From NCBI GenBank assembly GCA_002688175.1, contig NZCC01000071.1:1-55658 (forward strand): 55,658 bases of DNA, given 5' to 3'. Shown piece after piece: positions 1 to 9,247 of the stretch. The DNA comes from Chromatiales bacterium (lineage in GTDB: Bacteria > Pseudomonadota > Gammaproteobacteria > Steroidobacterales > GCA-2729495). The stretch's first letter is position 1. Each line of letters begins with the position of its first letter. The notes under the pieces were generated by a model that was given only the letters and a program-made list of their open reading frames with translations, was not told the DNA's origin and made no database searches. A program made the position numbers and the translations under genes.

Positions 1-88
1 GTGTCCGTATACCCTTCCAAAACCTTAAAGCCGCTTTAGCGGCGTTTTGGAAGGGTATACGGACACAAAATACCGACCAGGGAACGAC
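1..88. repeat. Hairpin element, right part (copy 1 of the CTTAAA-bulged palindrome family)
   Basis: Positions 1-66 form a long imperfect palindrome whose left end may continue outside the window. The 18-nt arms (starting GTGTCCGTATACCC) pair perfectly. Inside them lies a core with a GCCGC/GCGGC stem, a TTTA loop and an unpaired CTTAAA on the left side only. The same core occurs twice at 13.1-13.3 kb with different arms. To the right, CCAGGGAACGAC at 77-88 resembles the terminal motif CAGGGAAAGACC at 13329-13340, so this looks like the right half of the same kind of element. It lies 3' of the minus-strand hydrolase gene and has no U-tract typical of a terminator. The element class is inferred; the structure is seen directly. 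Confidence 0.75.
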
Positions 89-123
89 TCAAAGACTAAA
101 GATTCGCAACCAAGGCCCCCTCA

Positions 124-732
124 TTAACCAAATTCACCAAAGCGCAGAAAGTGCGCAGCCTGATCCGCAACCTTGCCCGAGAAAATCAGGCCGATATGAT
201 TAACCGGCAAAACAAGATGAGCGGTTATCCCCGGCAGTTGTGTCTCATGCACTGACACGACACCGTCATGGGGTGACTCAAGTGCGCCGACAACCGCCCC
301 GATACCGAGCCCGACGGAACCGGCAACAACTCCAACCTCCCGGTTACCATCAACCGAGATCAGCGGTTGCTCCAGAACCCCGTTTCGCAACGTACGGCCA
401 ACAATTTTGCGCCCCAGGCGCCACCTCGACAGTCGGCGGGCCGCAGACGAATCTACCAGCGGTGAACCAAGACAGACAATGCGCCCAACCCGATCGGTGG
501 GAAACAAATTCAGCATTTGCAAAGCCAACACGCCACCAAGGCTATGCCCGACGAGATGCACGGAATCCGCATCGATCTCATCGATACAGCGCCGTAACCG
601 GCGCGCATTCTCCGGCAAGGCCCGGGTTACCGTACGATAGGAAAAGGTCTTGGCAGGATATTCACACCGTTGCGCGAGGCGATTGCACAACAAACTGAGG
701 GGCAGGCCGTGCATCCACAGACCATGAATCAC
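124..732 (-). CDS. Alpha/beta hydrolase (lipase/PGAP1-like esterase)
   Basis: A compact 202-residue alpha/beta hydrolase of unknown substrate. It opens with a beta strand and an oxyanion-type HG (IHGLWMHG). The nucleophile elbow GHSLGG puts the serine at residue 64. D156 (SPHDGVVS) and H179 (PVNHIG) are plausible acid and base. The SPHDGVVS pattern resembles lipases of the PGAP1/triacylglycerol-lipase group, so an ester or lipid substrate is likely but not shown. There is no signal peptide. The first codon used is GTG at 730-732; the strand just before it (AIVV) reads on in frame toward the end of aspS, so translation may begin slightly upstream. The gene lies 23 bp after aspS on the same strand and is probably co-transcribed with it. 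Confidence 0.75.
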   Translation of the reverse strand: MIHGLWMHGLPLSLLCNRLAQRCEYPAKTFSYRTVTRALPENARRLRRCIDEIDADSVHLVGHSLGGVLALQMLNLFPTDRVGRIVCLGSPLVDSSAARRLSRWRLGRKIVGRTLRNGVLEQPLISVDGNREVGVVAGSVGLGIGAVVGALESPHDGVVSVHETQLPGITAHLVLPVNHIGLIFSGKVADQAAHFLRFGEFG

Positions 733-755
733 GACAATGGCAGATGACGTTGCGC

Positions 756-2531
756 TCAGGCTGGTTTCTCTTTGCTACGCAAGCGAATACCGGTCTCACG
801 TAATTGCTCGCTGGTAACGGAGCCGGGTGCTTCGGTCAACAGGCAGCTGGCTGTCTGCGTTTTAGGGAATGCGATGACATCGCGGATACTCTGTGCACCG
901 GTCATCAACATGACGAGTCGATCAAGACCAAATGCGATTCCTCCGTGTGGCGGGCAACCATATTGCAACGCCTTGAGTAAGAAGCCGAACTTGTTTTCCG
1001 CTTCCTGTGCCGAAATGCCCAGGGTTCGGAATACGGCCTGCTGCATTTCACTGGAATGAATTCGGATCGAACCGCCGCCGATCTCCGAACCATTCAGCAC
1101 CATGTCGTAAGCACGTGACAGTGCATTGCCCGGATCAGCCTCAAGCACGTCTGTCGAATCGATGCTCGGTGCCGTAAACGGGTGATGCAATGCGTTCCAG
1201 CGATTCGCCTTGTCGTCCCGTGCAAACATTGGAAAATCAATTACCCACAGCGGCCGCCAGCCGGCTTCGATCAGACCGAGATCTTTACCTAACTGGTCAC
1301 GCAGCGCACCGAGTGCATCGTTAACAACGGCTGCCTTGTCAGCGCCGAAAAATACCAGGTCGCCATCGGCCAGTGCCAGACGCGAGACGATGCCGGTGAT
1401 GGTCTCATCGGGTAAAAATTTGAGAATCGGGGATTGCAGGCCGTCACGGCCGTCGGCAACAGCGTTGACCTTGATATACGCGAGTCCCCTGGCGCCATAA
1501 CGCCCGACATAGTCCGTGTAGGTATCGATCTGTTTGCGCGTCATGGCGCTGCCGCCGGGTACCTTCAGTGCTGCGACCCTGCCCTGTGGATCAGCGGCAG
1601 GTCCGGCGAAAACCTTGAACTCGACGCCGGCCATCAGATCGCTGACCTCGACAAGTTCAAGCGGAATGCGCAGGTCCGGACGATCATTGCCGAAGCGTTG
1701 CATGCTTTCAGCATACGTCATGCATGGAAACGGGTCCGGTAACTCTACATCCAGCACAGTCTTGAACAGGTTACGAATCAGCGACTCCATCAACTGCATG
1801 ATGTCGGCTTCTTCTATAAACGACATCTCGACGTCGAGCTGGGTGAATTCAGGTTGCCGGTCGGCGCGCAGGTCTTCATCACGAAAACAGCGTGCGATCT
1901 GGTAATAACGATCAAAGCCGGACACCATCAACAGCTGCTTGAACAATTGTGGCGATTGCGGCAAGGCGAAAAATTCACCCGGATGCGTCCGACTCGGCAC
2001 GATGTAGTCACGCGCACCTTCCGGTGTTGCGCGCGTCAGGATCGGTGTTTCAATATCGATAAAACCGTTATCGTCCATGAAACGACGTAATGACTGCGTC
2101 ACACGATGACGCATGTGCAGTCGTGCGGCCACATCTTCGCGTCTGAGATCGAGATAGCGATAGCGCAGACGAATATCTTCGTGTGCATTCTCGTCATGAT
2201 GAAACGGCGGTGTTTCCGACTCGTTTAAGACCTCAAGGCCTGACACGAGGACCTCGATCTCACCGGTCGGCAAATTCGGATTGACCGTCCCTTCCGGGCG
2301 CGGTCGAACCAGGCCCTTGATCTGCAACACGTATTCGCCACGAATACGCTCGGCAACGGCAAAAATCTCCGCTCTATCCGGATCAAAGACAACCTGCAAC
2401 AGGCCTTCGCGATCACGCAGATCGATGAATATCACCCCGCCATGATCCCGACGGCGATGTACCCAGCCGGCTACCTCGACGGTCTGGCCTACGGCCTCAG
2501 CAGTAATTTCGCCACAGTAATGGGTTCGCAT
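756..2531 (-). CDS. aspS: Aspartate--tRNA ligase (probably non-discriminating, Asp/Asn)
   Basis: Class IIb aminoacyl-tRNA synthetase that charges tRNA with aspartate in the cytoplasm. The 591 residues cover the N-terminal OB-fold anticodon domain (about 1-105), the catalytic domain with motif 2 ([18 protein letters not shown]) and motif 3 (GIAFGLDRL, ending near 539), and a bacterial GAD insertion between them. Residues H30 (RRRDHGG) and G81 (RPEGTVN) match the pair described for non-discriminating AspRS of Pseudomonas aeruginosa. E. coli-type discriminating enzymes have Leu and Lys there. This suggests the enzyme also makes Asp-tRNA(Asn) for amidation by GatCAB, which is an inference. It is the third gene of a minus-strand group fmdB-DUF502-aspS. 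No strong Shine-Dalgarno precedes the ATG. Confidence 0.97.
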   Translation of the reverse strand: MRTHYCGEITAEAVGQTVEVAGWVHRRRDHGGVIFIDLRDREGLLQVVFDPDRAEIFAVAERIRGEYVLQIKGLVRPRPEGTVNPNLPTGEIEVLVSGLEVLNESETPPFHHDENAHEDIRLRYRYLDLRREDVAARLHMRHRVTQSLRRFMDDNGFIDIETPILTRATPEGARDYIVPSRTHPGEFFALPQSPQLFKQLLMVSGFDRYYQIARCFRDEDLRADRQPEFTQLDVEMSFIEEADIMQLMESLIRNLFKTVLDVELPDPFPCMTYAESMQRFGNDRPDLRIPLELVEVSDLMAGVEFKVFAGPAADPQGRVAALKVPGGSAMTRKQIDTYTDYVGRYGARGLAYIKVNAVADGRDGLQSPILKFLPDETITGIVSRLALADGDLVFFGADKAAVVNDALGALRDQLGKDLGLIEAGWRPLWVIDFPMFARDDKANRWNALHHPFTAPSIDSTDVLEADPGNALSRAYDMVLNGSEIGGGSIRIHSSEMQQAVFRTLGISAQEAENKFGFLLKALQYGCPPHGGIAFGLDRLVMLMTGAQSIRDVIAFPKTQTASCLLTEAPGSVTSEQLRETGIRLRSKEKPA

Positions 2532-2637
2532 GGATCGGGACCTGTACTATCTGGTTGTAATCAGGGCGCAGGATGATAACCGGAATTCGTGCTGTCGTCG
2601 CCCCGTCCGACCTGCAGATGGCCACGAAAGGCTCAGA

Positions 2638-3282
2638 TCAGGTCGCCGTCGGGTGGCCGTCCGCTTCCAGCGCATGTTTTTCGCGAACCCACGGCGGCAC
2701 GACCACACCCAGGGAAACGATCATTTTCAGTGCCGATTCAATATCCATATCCAGTTCGATCGTATCCTCGACCGGAACCATAATAATGAATCCCGAGGTC
2801 GGATTCGGCGTCGTCGGCACAAAAACACAAATCATGTCAGCGCTGGTCCGGGCCTGAATCTCGGCCAGCTCCGTCGAGGTCTGGAAACACAGGCTATAGA
2901 CGCCCTTGCGTGGATATTCGATCAACAACACCTTCTTGAATGCCTGGCTGGTGTTGGTAAACAAAACCTCGGTGAAATTTTTTGAGGCGGAATAGATCGA
3001 CCGGACCAGCGGAATTCTGTTCAACAAACGCTCGGAAGCACTGACCAGTCGCTTACCGATGAAGTTTGCGACAAGCATCCCGGTCAGCAACAAGACGATG
3101 ATCGACAGCAAGATGCCAAGACCCGGAATATTTACACCGAGCAGGTTCTCAGGCTGGTACGCCAACGGCAGCAGCAACAGCGTCCGGTCCATGAGCCCGA
3201 TGACCAGATTCAGGACGAACAACGTGAATCCGATCGGAATCCAGACAAGCAAACCAGCGATGAGATAACGGCGAAAGTTCAT
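2638..3282 (-). CDS. DUF502 family integral membrane protein
   Basis: A 214-residue inner-membrane protein of the DUF502 family. It has two hydrophobic segments near the N terminus (about residues 7-31 and 50-75). These are followed by the family core, with the conserved stretch RIPLVRSIYSASKNF near residues 90-104 and a soluble C-terminal part that includes a FVPTTPNPTSGF segment. The biochemical role of the family is not established. Its place between an FmdB zinc-ribbon gene and aspS is a recurring order in gammaproteobacteria and supports the assignment. A 106-bp gap separates its end from the start of aspS. Confidence 0.9.
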   Translation of the reverse strand: MNFRRYLIAGLLVWIPIGFTLFVLNLVIGLMDRTLLLLPLAYQPENLLGVNIPGLGILLSIIVLLLTGMLVANFIGKRLVSASERLLNRIPLVRSIYSASKNFTEVLFTNTSQAFKKVLLIEYPRKGVYSLCFQTSTELAEIQARTSADMICVFVPTTPNPTSGFIIMVPVEDTIELDMDIESALKMIVSLGVVVPPWVREKHALEADGHPTAT

Positions 3283-3315
3283 AAGGTGAATTATATTCGT
3301 TACGCGAACTATCTG

Positions 3316-3693
3316 TTAGTCCGTCTTGGCACCGGACGACCCTGATTTCGCTGCACTGCCGTTGCCGGATTTCCCGGCCGCAGACTGGCCCTTGTCGGCC
3401 TGCTTCTTGTCTTTCTTATCATTCTTATCCTGCTTGTCTTTCTTATCCTGCTTATCTTTCGGGTCCTTTTTCGACCCACCGGACGGGTCGCCGGCCAGGT
3501 TGCGCTGATTGTCTTGCTTGAAATCGGTCTCGTACCAACCGCCACCCTTGAGGCGAAAATTGGGTGCCGACAGCAATTTTTTCAGCTCGGGCTCGCCGCA
3601 TTGCGGACAATCCGCGAGGGGGTCCGCACTCATCTTTTGCAGCACATCAAAATCATGCCCGCAAGACTTGCAGACATATTCATATATCGGCAT
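3316..3693 (-). CDS. FmdB family zinc-ribbon protein with charged Lys/Asp tail
   Basis: Small putative regulatory or metal-binding protein of the FmdB family. The N-terminal zinc ribbon has C8-x2-C11 and C29-x2-C32 in the usual MPIYEYxCxxCG context. Residues from about 76 to 112 form a low-complexity tail of repeated KD/KQDK units, followed by a Gly/Ser/Ala-rich end. The family is usually 70-110 residues; here the extra length is mostly this disordered tail. A GGAG Shine-Dalgarno 7-8 nt before the ATG fixes the start. It is the first gene of the fmdB-DUF502-aspS group, so its promoter should lie in the 165-bp gap after clpB. Its function is not known with certainty. Confidence 0.88.
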   Translation of the reverse strand: MPIYEYVCKSCGHDFDVLQKMSADPLADCPQCGEPELKKLLSAPNFRLKGGGWYETDFKQDNQRNLAGDPSGGSKKDPKDKQDKKDKQDKNDKKDKKQADKGQSAAGKSGNGSAAKSGSSGAKTD

Positions 3694-3858
3694 CTAAAAC
3701 TCCGCAATAATTATTTTTATAAACCGTGGTCTGACCCACTCATGCCCAGGATAAATACGTTAACACCTGCAGGAGCCGTTTCAGCCGCCATAACCCAACC
3801 GTCGCATACCTTTCTCGGCATATGACTTCGACACGAATACCAGTTCTTTTCGGGCCGG

Positions 3859-6450
3859 CTAGGCCGCGGCCGACTTTCCTGCGCGAATAACAATCATATC
3901 GCCCTCGACAGCAACCGTCACCGTATCACCGGGGGCAAAACTGCCGCGCAGAATCTCGTCCGCCAATGGATTCTCGACCCGCTGCTGAATGGCCCGTTTC
4001 AAAGGCCGGGCACCGTAAACCGGATCGTAACCGGCTTCGGCCAGCTTGGCCACTGCCGGGGCAGTCAGTTCTAAACGCATATCGCGATCGGCCAAGCGAC
4101 GAGTCAGGTATTGCAACTGGATTTCGACGATCGCACTGATCTGAGTCTGCGTCAGCGGGTGAAACACCACCATGTCATCAATCCGGTTCAGGAACTCAGG
4201 GCGAAAATGCTGACCGACGGTATCCAATACCGCAGTCTTGATGGCCGCATAATTCTCGTCACCAGCCAATTCCTGGATCTGTTCCGAGCCAAGGTTCGAC
4301 GTCATGATGATGACCGTATTGCGAAAATCAACAGTTCGGCCATGTCCATCGGTCAGCCGACCGTCATCGAGCACCTGCAGCAATACATTGAAAACATCGG
4401 GATGCGCTTTCTCTATCTCATCCAGCAGCACAACCGAGTAAGGTCGACGCCGGACGGCTTCAGTCAGGTAACCACCCTCCTCGTAACCAACATAGCCCGG
4501 CGGTGCGCCAATCAGCCTCGCGACCGAATGCTTCTCCATGAATTCGGACATGTCGACCCGGATCAGCGCCTCCTCAGTATCAAACAGGAACTCTGCGAGC
4601 GCTTTCGTCAACTCGGTTTTGCCCACTCCGGTCGGGCCGAGAAACAGGAATGAGCCATTCGGGCGGGCCGGGTCGGCCAGCCCGGCACGCGAGCGACGTA
4701 TCGCACTCGAAACGGCAACGACAGCTTCGTCCTGACCGACAACCCGCGCATGCAACTCGTCTTCCATGCTCAGCAACTTATCCTGCTCACCTGCGAGCAT
4801 TTTACCAACCGGTATACCGGTCCACTTTGAGACGATCTCGGCGACCTCTTCCTCGCTAACCCGATTGCGTAATAACCGGTTGCCCTGCTGTTCGTGTTCG
4901 CCGGCCTCAGTGAGTTGACGCTCAAGTTCCGGAATTCGTCCATATTGCAATTCCGACATGCGCTGCAGGTCCTGTGCGCGATGCGCGGTTTCAAGTTCAC
5001 CGCGGGCCCGCTCCAGTTCTTCTTTTATATGCGCCGCACCCTGCATCGCGGCCTTCTCTCCCTTCCAGATCTCATCAAGATCCGCAAATTCCACTTCAAG
5101 GCCCGCCAATTGTTCTTCAAGATCAGTCAGTCGCTTCTTCGATGCATCATCGGACTCCTTGTTCAATGCCTCGCGCTCAATTTTCAGCTGGATGATGCGG
5201 CGTTCAAGACGATCCATTGACTCGGGTTTGGAATCAATTTCCATGCGGATACGTGACCCGGCCTCATCAATGAGGTCAATGGCTTTATCAGGTAGTTGTC
5301 GGTCCGAGATATACCGGTGCGACAGTGTTGCCGCGGCAACGATTGCCGGATCGATTATTTCAACACCGTGGTGAACCTCGTAACGTTCCTTCAGACCGCG
5401 CAGGATCGCAATCGTATCCTCTACCGTCGGTTCCTCTATTAATACCTTCTGAAAACGCCGCTCCAATGCCGCGTCTTTCTCAATATTCTGCCGATACTCG
5501 TCGAGCGTCGTCGCGCCGACACAATGTAATTCACCACGCGCGAGTGCCGGCTTGAGCATATTACCGGCATCCATCGCACCCTCGGCTTTACCGGCACCAA
5601 CCACCGTATGTATTTCATCGATGAACAGGATGATCTGGCCTTCCTGTTTCGACAAATCACTGAGCACAGCTTTCAGGCGTTCTTCAAACTCACCGCGAAA
5701 CTTTGCCCCGGCAATCAGGGCACCGAGATCGAGACTCAGAATTCGTTTGTTACGAATGCCTTCAGGGACCTCACCGTTGACGATACGTTGCGCAAGACCT
5801 TCAACGATGGCGGTTTTACCGACACCGGGCTCACCAATCAGTACCGGATTATTCTTGGTCCGCCGCTGCAGGATCTGGATCGTACGTCTTATCTCATCAT
5901 CCCGTCCGATGATCGGATCGAGTTTGCCCTGCTCGGCCTGCTCGGTCAGGTCGATCGTATATTTCTCAAGGGCCCGGCGCGTGTCCTCGGCATTCTGGTC
6001 GTCGACCGACTGGCCGCCACGCAATTCGTCAATCGCCGCTTCAACTGCACCCCGAACCACGCCGGCCTCGGCAAGAATACTGCCGACCTGGCTCTTGTCA
6101 TCACAGGCCGCTAGAACAAATAATTCACTCGAAATAAACTGGTCGGAACGATCCTGCGACAGTTTGTCGCAAACATTAAACAACCGCCCGAGATCGTTCG
6201 ACAGGTGTACCTCACCAGCCGTACCTTCGACCTGTGCCAACTGATCGAGCGCTTCGCCCAGGCGTGAGCGTAATAAATTTACGTTCCCACCTGCCCTAGT
6301 CAACAGGTGCCGGACCGTCCCGCCCTGCTGATCAAGCAGCGCCGCCATCAGGTGCACCGGCTCTATGAACTGATGGCCCCGTCCTACAGCAAGTGACTGC
6401 GCATCACCGAGAGCAAGCTGAAATTTACTGGTCAGTTTTTCCTGCCGCAT
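3859..6450 (-). CDS. clpB: ATP-dependent chaperone ClpB
   Basis: Hexameric AAA+ disaggregase that works with DnaK to rescue aggregated proteins after heat stress. The 863 residues include the Clp N-domain, NBD1 with Walker A GEPGVGKT near residue 205, a long coiled-coil middle domain (about 400-530), and NBD2 with Walker A GPTGVGKT near residue 608, followed by the C-terminal D2-small domain. An ATG three codons upstream (6459) sits only 1 nt from the AAAGGAG Shine-Dalgarno. The ATG at 6450 is better spaced (10 nt) and gives the family start [12 protein letters not shown] sigma-32 type promoter lies just upstream (6489-6515). It is transcribed alone or as the end of the rluD-pgeF direction. 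Confidence 0.97.
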   Translation of the reverse strand: MRQEKLTSKFQLALGDAQSLAVGRGHQFIEPVHLMAALLDQQGGTVRHLLTRAGGNVNLLRSRLGEALDQLAQVEGTAGEVHLSNDLGRLFNVCDKLSQDRSDQFISSELFVLAACDDKSQVGSILAEAGVVRGAVEAAIDELRGGQSVDDQNAEDTRRALEKYTIDLTEQAEQGKLDPIIGRDDEIRRTIQILQRRTKNNPVLIGEPGVGKTAIVEGLAQRIVNGEVPEGIRNKRILSLDLGALIAGAKFRGEFEERLKAVLSDLSKQEGQIILFIDEIHTVVGAGKAEGAMDAGNMLKPALARGELHCVGATTLDEYRQNIEKDAALERRFQKVLIEEPTVEDTIAILRGLKERYEVHHGVEIIDPAIVAAATLSHRYISDRQLPDKAIDLIDEAGSRIRMEIDSKPESMDRLERRIIQLKIEREALNKESDDASKKRLTDLEEQLAGLEVEFADLDEIWKGEKAAMQGAAHIKEELERARGELETAHRAQDLQRMSELQYGRIPELERQLTEAGEHEQQGNRLLRNRVSEEEVAEIVSKWTGIPVGKMLAGEQDKLLSMEDELHARVVGQDEAVVAVSSAIRRSRAGLADPARPNGSFLFLGPTGVGKTELTKALAEFLFDTEEALIRVDMSEFMEKHSVARLIGAPPGYVGYEEGGYLTEAVRRRPYSVVLLDEIEKAHPDVFNVLLQVLDDGRLTDGHGRTVDFRNTVIIMTSNLGSEQIQELAGDENYAAIKTAVLDTVGQHFRPEFLNRIDDMVVFHPLTQTQISAIVEIQLQYLTRRLADRDMRLELTAPAVAKLAEAGYDPVYGARPLKRAIQQRVENPLADEILRGSFAPGDTVTVAVEGDMIVIRAGKSAAA

Positions 6451-6488
6451 CGGCTGCATACTCCTTTCAAAGCGGTGTCACTGTTGAA

Positions 6489-6515
6489 ATATGGGGGCAA
6501 CCAGCCAAAATTCAA
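6489..6515 (-). promoter_or_regulatory. Heat-shock (sigma-32 type) promoter of clpB
   Basis: On the minus strand TTGAA at 6515-6511 is followed after 14 nt by CCCCATAT at 6496-6489. This matches the RpoH consensus (CTTGAA, 13-15 nt, CCCCATnT) closely. Transcription would start about 30 nt before the clpB ATG. The match to consensus is seen directly; use of the site is inferred from clpB being a standard RpoH target. Confidence 0.7.
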
Positions 6516-6518
6516 TGT

Positions 6519-6538
6519 GCCCGGGCCTGAGCCCGGGC
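6519..6538. terminator. GC-rich hairpin between pgeF and clpB (weak terminator or pause)
   Basis: A perfect 8-bp stem GCCCGGGC with a CTGA loop (TCAG on the minus strand) sits 11 nt after the pgeF stop and directly before the clpB -35 element. There is no T-run after it on the minus strand, so it is not a classical intrinsic terminator. It may still insulate clpB from read-through out of rluD-pgeF. Confidence 0.4.
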
Positions 6539-6549
6539 TTCCCATCCGG

Positions 6550-7305
6550 CTAATCCCGCCAAATCAGTGTTGCCTGACGACCGCAAACCCCATCGCGACG
6601 ATACGAAAAAAATCGCTCCGGTTCTGCACTGGTACATAATCCACCGCCGAAAACCGCATCAACACCACTGGCAGCAAGGCGCTGACGTGCCAGTACATAC
6701 AAGTCCAGCTGCCCGTGTTGCGAGTCGGTGAGTGTCAATGCAGCTCTGTCATCACTCCGTAATGCTTTCACGACAGCCGTATCGATCTCGTACGCGAGGG
6801 GGCTTATCGCAGGACCAAGCCACGCGATTATTTCCTCGGGCTGCACACCACGTGCCGCAAATGCCGCGACCATATTTTCGAGAATACCGGCGACCAGGCC
6901 GCGCCAGCCACCATGCGCAGCCGCAACGTGTCGGCCGCTGCGCTCCGTGAACAATACGGGCAGACAGTCGGCCGTCATGATCGCGCAGATTACCCCGGCC
7001 ACCGACGTGATCGATGCATCGGCAGCTACTGATTCAGTCATGGATGGCGTAACCAGCTCGGCATCGATAACCTCGGTGCCGTGTACCTGATTGAGCCAAC
7101 GCGGTGCAGTCGCCAGACTCAGGGCACGACCTAATGCCGTTCGGTTTTGTTTGACAGCACGTGGTTCGTCGCCGACATGTGCAGCAAGATTTAACGACGC
7201 ATAAGGGCTATTACTAAAGCCGCCCACCCGGGTTGTGCTAACCGCATGCACCGGCGCCGGGGCAGGCCAGTCCGGCCTGATCAGTTCGAGATCGGTTGCG
7301 GCCAT
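6550..7305 (-). CDS. pgeF: Peptidoglycan editing factor PgeF (YfiH, multicopper polyphenol oxidoreductase family)
   Basis: Cytoplasmic enzyme that removes wrongly incorporated residues (L-Ser for L-Ala) from UDP-MurNAc precursors, by homology to E. coli YfiH. It is a DUF152/laccase-domain fold with the conserved ADCLPVLF and AAHGGWRGL motifs that carry the metal/active-site Cys and His. The C terminus ends ERFFSYRRDGVCGRQATLIW, as in the family. A TTG five codons upstream is possible, but the ATG at 7305 follows a GGGATCGG Shine-Dalgarno and is preferred. The start lies inside the 3' end of rluD (25-bp overlap), so the two are translationally coupled, an order found widely (rluD-pgeF-clpB). 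Confidence 0.94.
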   Translation of the reverse strand: MAATDLELIRPDWPAPAPVHAVSTTRVGGFSNSPYASLNLAAHVGDEPRAVKQNRTALGRALSLATAPRWLNQVHGTEVIDAELVTPSMTESVAADASITSVAGVICAIMTADCLPVLFTERSGRHVAAAHGGWRGLVAGILENMVAAFAARGVQPEEIIAWLGPAISPLAYEIDTAVVKALRSDDRAALTLTDSQHGQLDLYVLARQRLAASGVDAVFGGGLCTSAEPERFFSYRRDGVCGRQATLIWRD

Positions 7306-8288
7306 GTCATCCGATCCCAATCGACAGCGTCACATGGATCAGCATTAATATCTTCCGCCAGTACCGACAACAGGTTGCAAAAGTTGCCGGGCAGCGGCGC
7401 ATGGCATTCAATAGTTTCACCGACCAGCGGATGCTGAAACGCAAGTTTGCTCGCATGCAAGGCCTGATGATCAAAGCCACGCAAAGTGGTCGCCAGTGCC
7501 GGCGAGGTACCCGATGGAATCCTCAATCGTCCGCCATAAGTCGGGTCACCAACGAGTGCATGTCGCACGTGCGCCATATGCACACGTATCTGGTGCGTGC
7601 GACCTGTCCCCAGGCGTAACGCGAGAAAGGTGTGGTTTGCGAATCGTGCCAGTACACGATAGTGCGTGACAGCAGGTTTACCCTTATCAGTCACCGCCAT
7701 TCGGGTGCGCTGCGTTATATGCCGCCCGATCGGCGCATCAACATGTCCACCGGCCGTTACCCGACCAGCGCAAACAGCCCGGTACTCACGCGTGATAGCC
7801 CGCTCCTGCAAATCCCGAACCAGGTGCGTATGTGCCGGCAACGTTTTTGCCACCAGCAGTAAACCACTCGTGTTCTTGTCCAGGCGATGCAAAATTCCGC
7901 TCCGGGGCAGATTCGCAAGATCGGGTGCATGGTGCAGCAAACCATTCAGCAACGTACCGGATGGATTTCCGGCGCCGGGATGGACCACGAGTCCGACTGG
8001 TTTGTTAATTACGAGGATCGCATCATCCTCGAATACAATCTCAAGACTGATCGGCTCAGGCTGAGGCCGCTCCTGAACCTCAATGATTGCATTGACATCG
8101 ACGCACTGTCCGACCCGAACCTTGTACCGTGGCGTCACGCCGGCACCGTCGACAGTCACCTCACCGGCCAGAATCCACTCCTTCAGACGCGACCGGGAAT
8201 AATCCGGCAATAAAACCGCCAACGCCTGATCCAGTCGTTTGCCCGCCAGGTTCTCGGGGATCGTCAGGTTATATCGTGTCGTTTCCAT
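7281..8288 (-). CDS. rluD: 23S rRNA pseudouridine synthase RluD
   Basis: Makes pseudouridines in helix 69 of 23S rRNA (1911/1915/1917 in E. coli numbering). The 335 residues contain an N-terminal S4 RNA-binding domain (about 16-75) and a RluA-family catalytic domain. Motif HRLDKNTSG carries the catalytic aspartate D137, and GRTHQIRVHMAH is the conserved motif III region. It is divergent from bamD, with a 100-bp gap between them, as in many gammaproteobacteria, and overlaps pgeF downstream. Length and all motifs are normal. RluA or RluC could share the motifs, but the bamD/pgeF context identifies RluD. Confidence 0.95.
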   Translation of the reverse strand: METTRYNLTIPENLAGKRLDQALAVLLPDYSRSRLKEWILAGEVTVDGAGVTPRYKVRVGQCVDVNAIIEVQERPQPEPISLEIVFEDDAILVINKPVGLVVHPGAGNPSGTLLNGLLHHAPDLANLPRSGILHRLDKNTSGLLLVAKTLPAHTHLVRDLQERAITREYRAVCAGRVTAGGHVDAPIGRHITQRTRMAVTDKGKPAVTHYRVLARFANHTFLALRLGTGRTHQIRVHMAHVRHALVGDPTYGGRLRIPSGTSPALATTLRGFDHQALHASKLAFQHPLVGETIECHAPLPGNFCNLLSVLAEDINADPCDAVDWDRMTWPQPISN

Positions 8289-8340
8289 ATAGCTCGCAGG
8301 CCATTGAAGTTACTGGCAGCAGAAATTTCAGAGTTTACGG

Positions 8341-8346
8341 TATACT
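8341..8346 (+). promoter_or_regulatory. Candidate -10 element for bamD
   Basis: TATACT matches the sigma-70 -10 consensus well and lies 43 nt before the bamD ATG. No convincing -35 hexamer is seen 16-18 nt upstream, so activity is uncertain. Confidence 0.4.
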
Positions 8347-8388
8347 CCGGCCTTTCGTGCGCCACCTGATCAGGTCATTTTGAGCTCA

Positions 8389-9201
8389 ATGAACCCTACA
8401 ATCATCGCCACAACGCTTATTGCCACGTGCCGGCCCACGTGGCGACTCGCACTTGTGTGCCTGCTCACACTACTTGCAGTCGGTTGCGGCAAGGACACGC
8501 GCGGCCTGCAATCAGGCGCCGAGGAATTATTCACCCGCGGTACGAAATCGATGAACTCAGGAAACTTTCGTAATGCGATCGGTTACTACGAAGGACTGGA
8601 GGCACGTTTCCCGTTCAGCAACCAGGCCAAGCAGGCACAGATAAACCTGATTTACTGCTACTACAAGAACGGCGAACCGGACTCGGCGATCGATGCAGCC
8701 ACACAGTTTGAACGAGAGAATCCGACCCATCCACGCGTTGACTACGCGCTGTACGTACGCGGTCTTGCAAACTTCTCAGCGCAACACAAGGGCTACCATC
8801 GTCTGTTCGGCATCGATCTTGCGAAACGTCCACCGGTTCTTGCCCGGGAATCTTTTGCCGCTTTTTCGCGCTTGCTGCAACGCTACCCGGATAGCATGTA
8901 TGCCCATGACGCTCGCCAACGCTTGATTTTTTTGCGTAACCGCCTCGCCAAACATGAAAACTATGTTGCCGACTATTACTTCAGACGCGGCGCCTACGTC
9001 GCTGCATTGAACCGCGCCAAGTCCACGATGAAAGATTATGATGGTGCACCAGCTGTTGCCGACTCTTTATATATAATCGTGGGCGCTTACGAAAAACTTG
9101 GCATGCAGGATCTCGCTGCCGAGAGTCGCCGCGCACTGGCTGAAAATTACCCGGATGCCAGCAACCCCAAAATCGTCAAGAAGCGATTCTTTTTCTTCTG
9201 A
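8389..9201 (+). CDS. bamD: Outer membrane protein assembly factor BamD (lipoprotein)
   Basis: Essential lipoprotein of the BAM complex that folds beta-barrel proteins into the outer membrane. A lipoprotein signal peptide precedes C33 (LLAVGC). The mature part is a chain of TPR repeats (NAIGYYEGLEARFPFSNQAKQAQ, then FERENPTHPRVDYALYVRGLA and so on), typical of BamD. At 270 residues it is slightly longer than E. coli BamD (245), mainly because of the N terminus. A TTG at 8380 could serve as an earlier start, but the ATG at 8389 gives the cleaner signal peptide. It is divergent from rluD and convergent with nadE. Confidence 0.95.
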   Translation: MNPTIIATTLIATCRPTWRLALVCLLTLLAVGCGKDTRGLQSGAEELFTRGTKSMNSGNFRNAIGYYEGLEARFPFSNQAKQAQINLIYCYYKNGEPDSAIDAATQFERENPTHPRVDYALYVRGLANFSAQHKGYHRLFGIDLAKRPPVLARESFAAFSRLLQRYPDSMYAHDARQRLIFLRNRLAKHENYVADYYFRRGAYVAALNRAKSTMKDYDGAPAVADSLYIIVGAYEKLGMQDLAAESRRALAENYPDASNPKIVKKRFFFF

Positions 9202-9247
9202 CCTCGTGCTCTTCTCACTCCGGGGGACGTGCCATGCACAGGCCTGA

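Noticed and set aside
3725-3738. GTGGTCTGACCCAC as a member of the GGTGTCTGACACC family
   Set aside because: The dyad is imperfect and short, and the resemblance may be chance.
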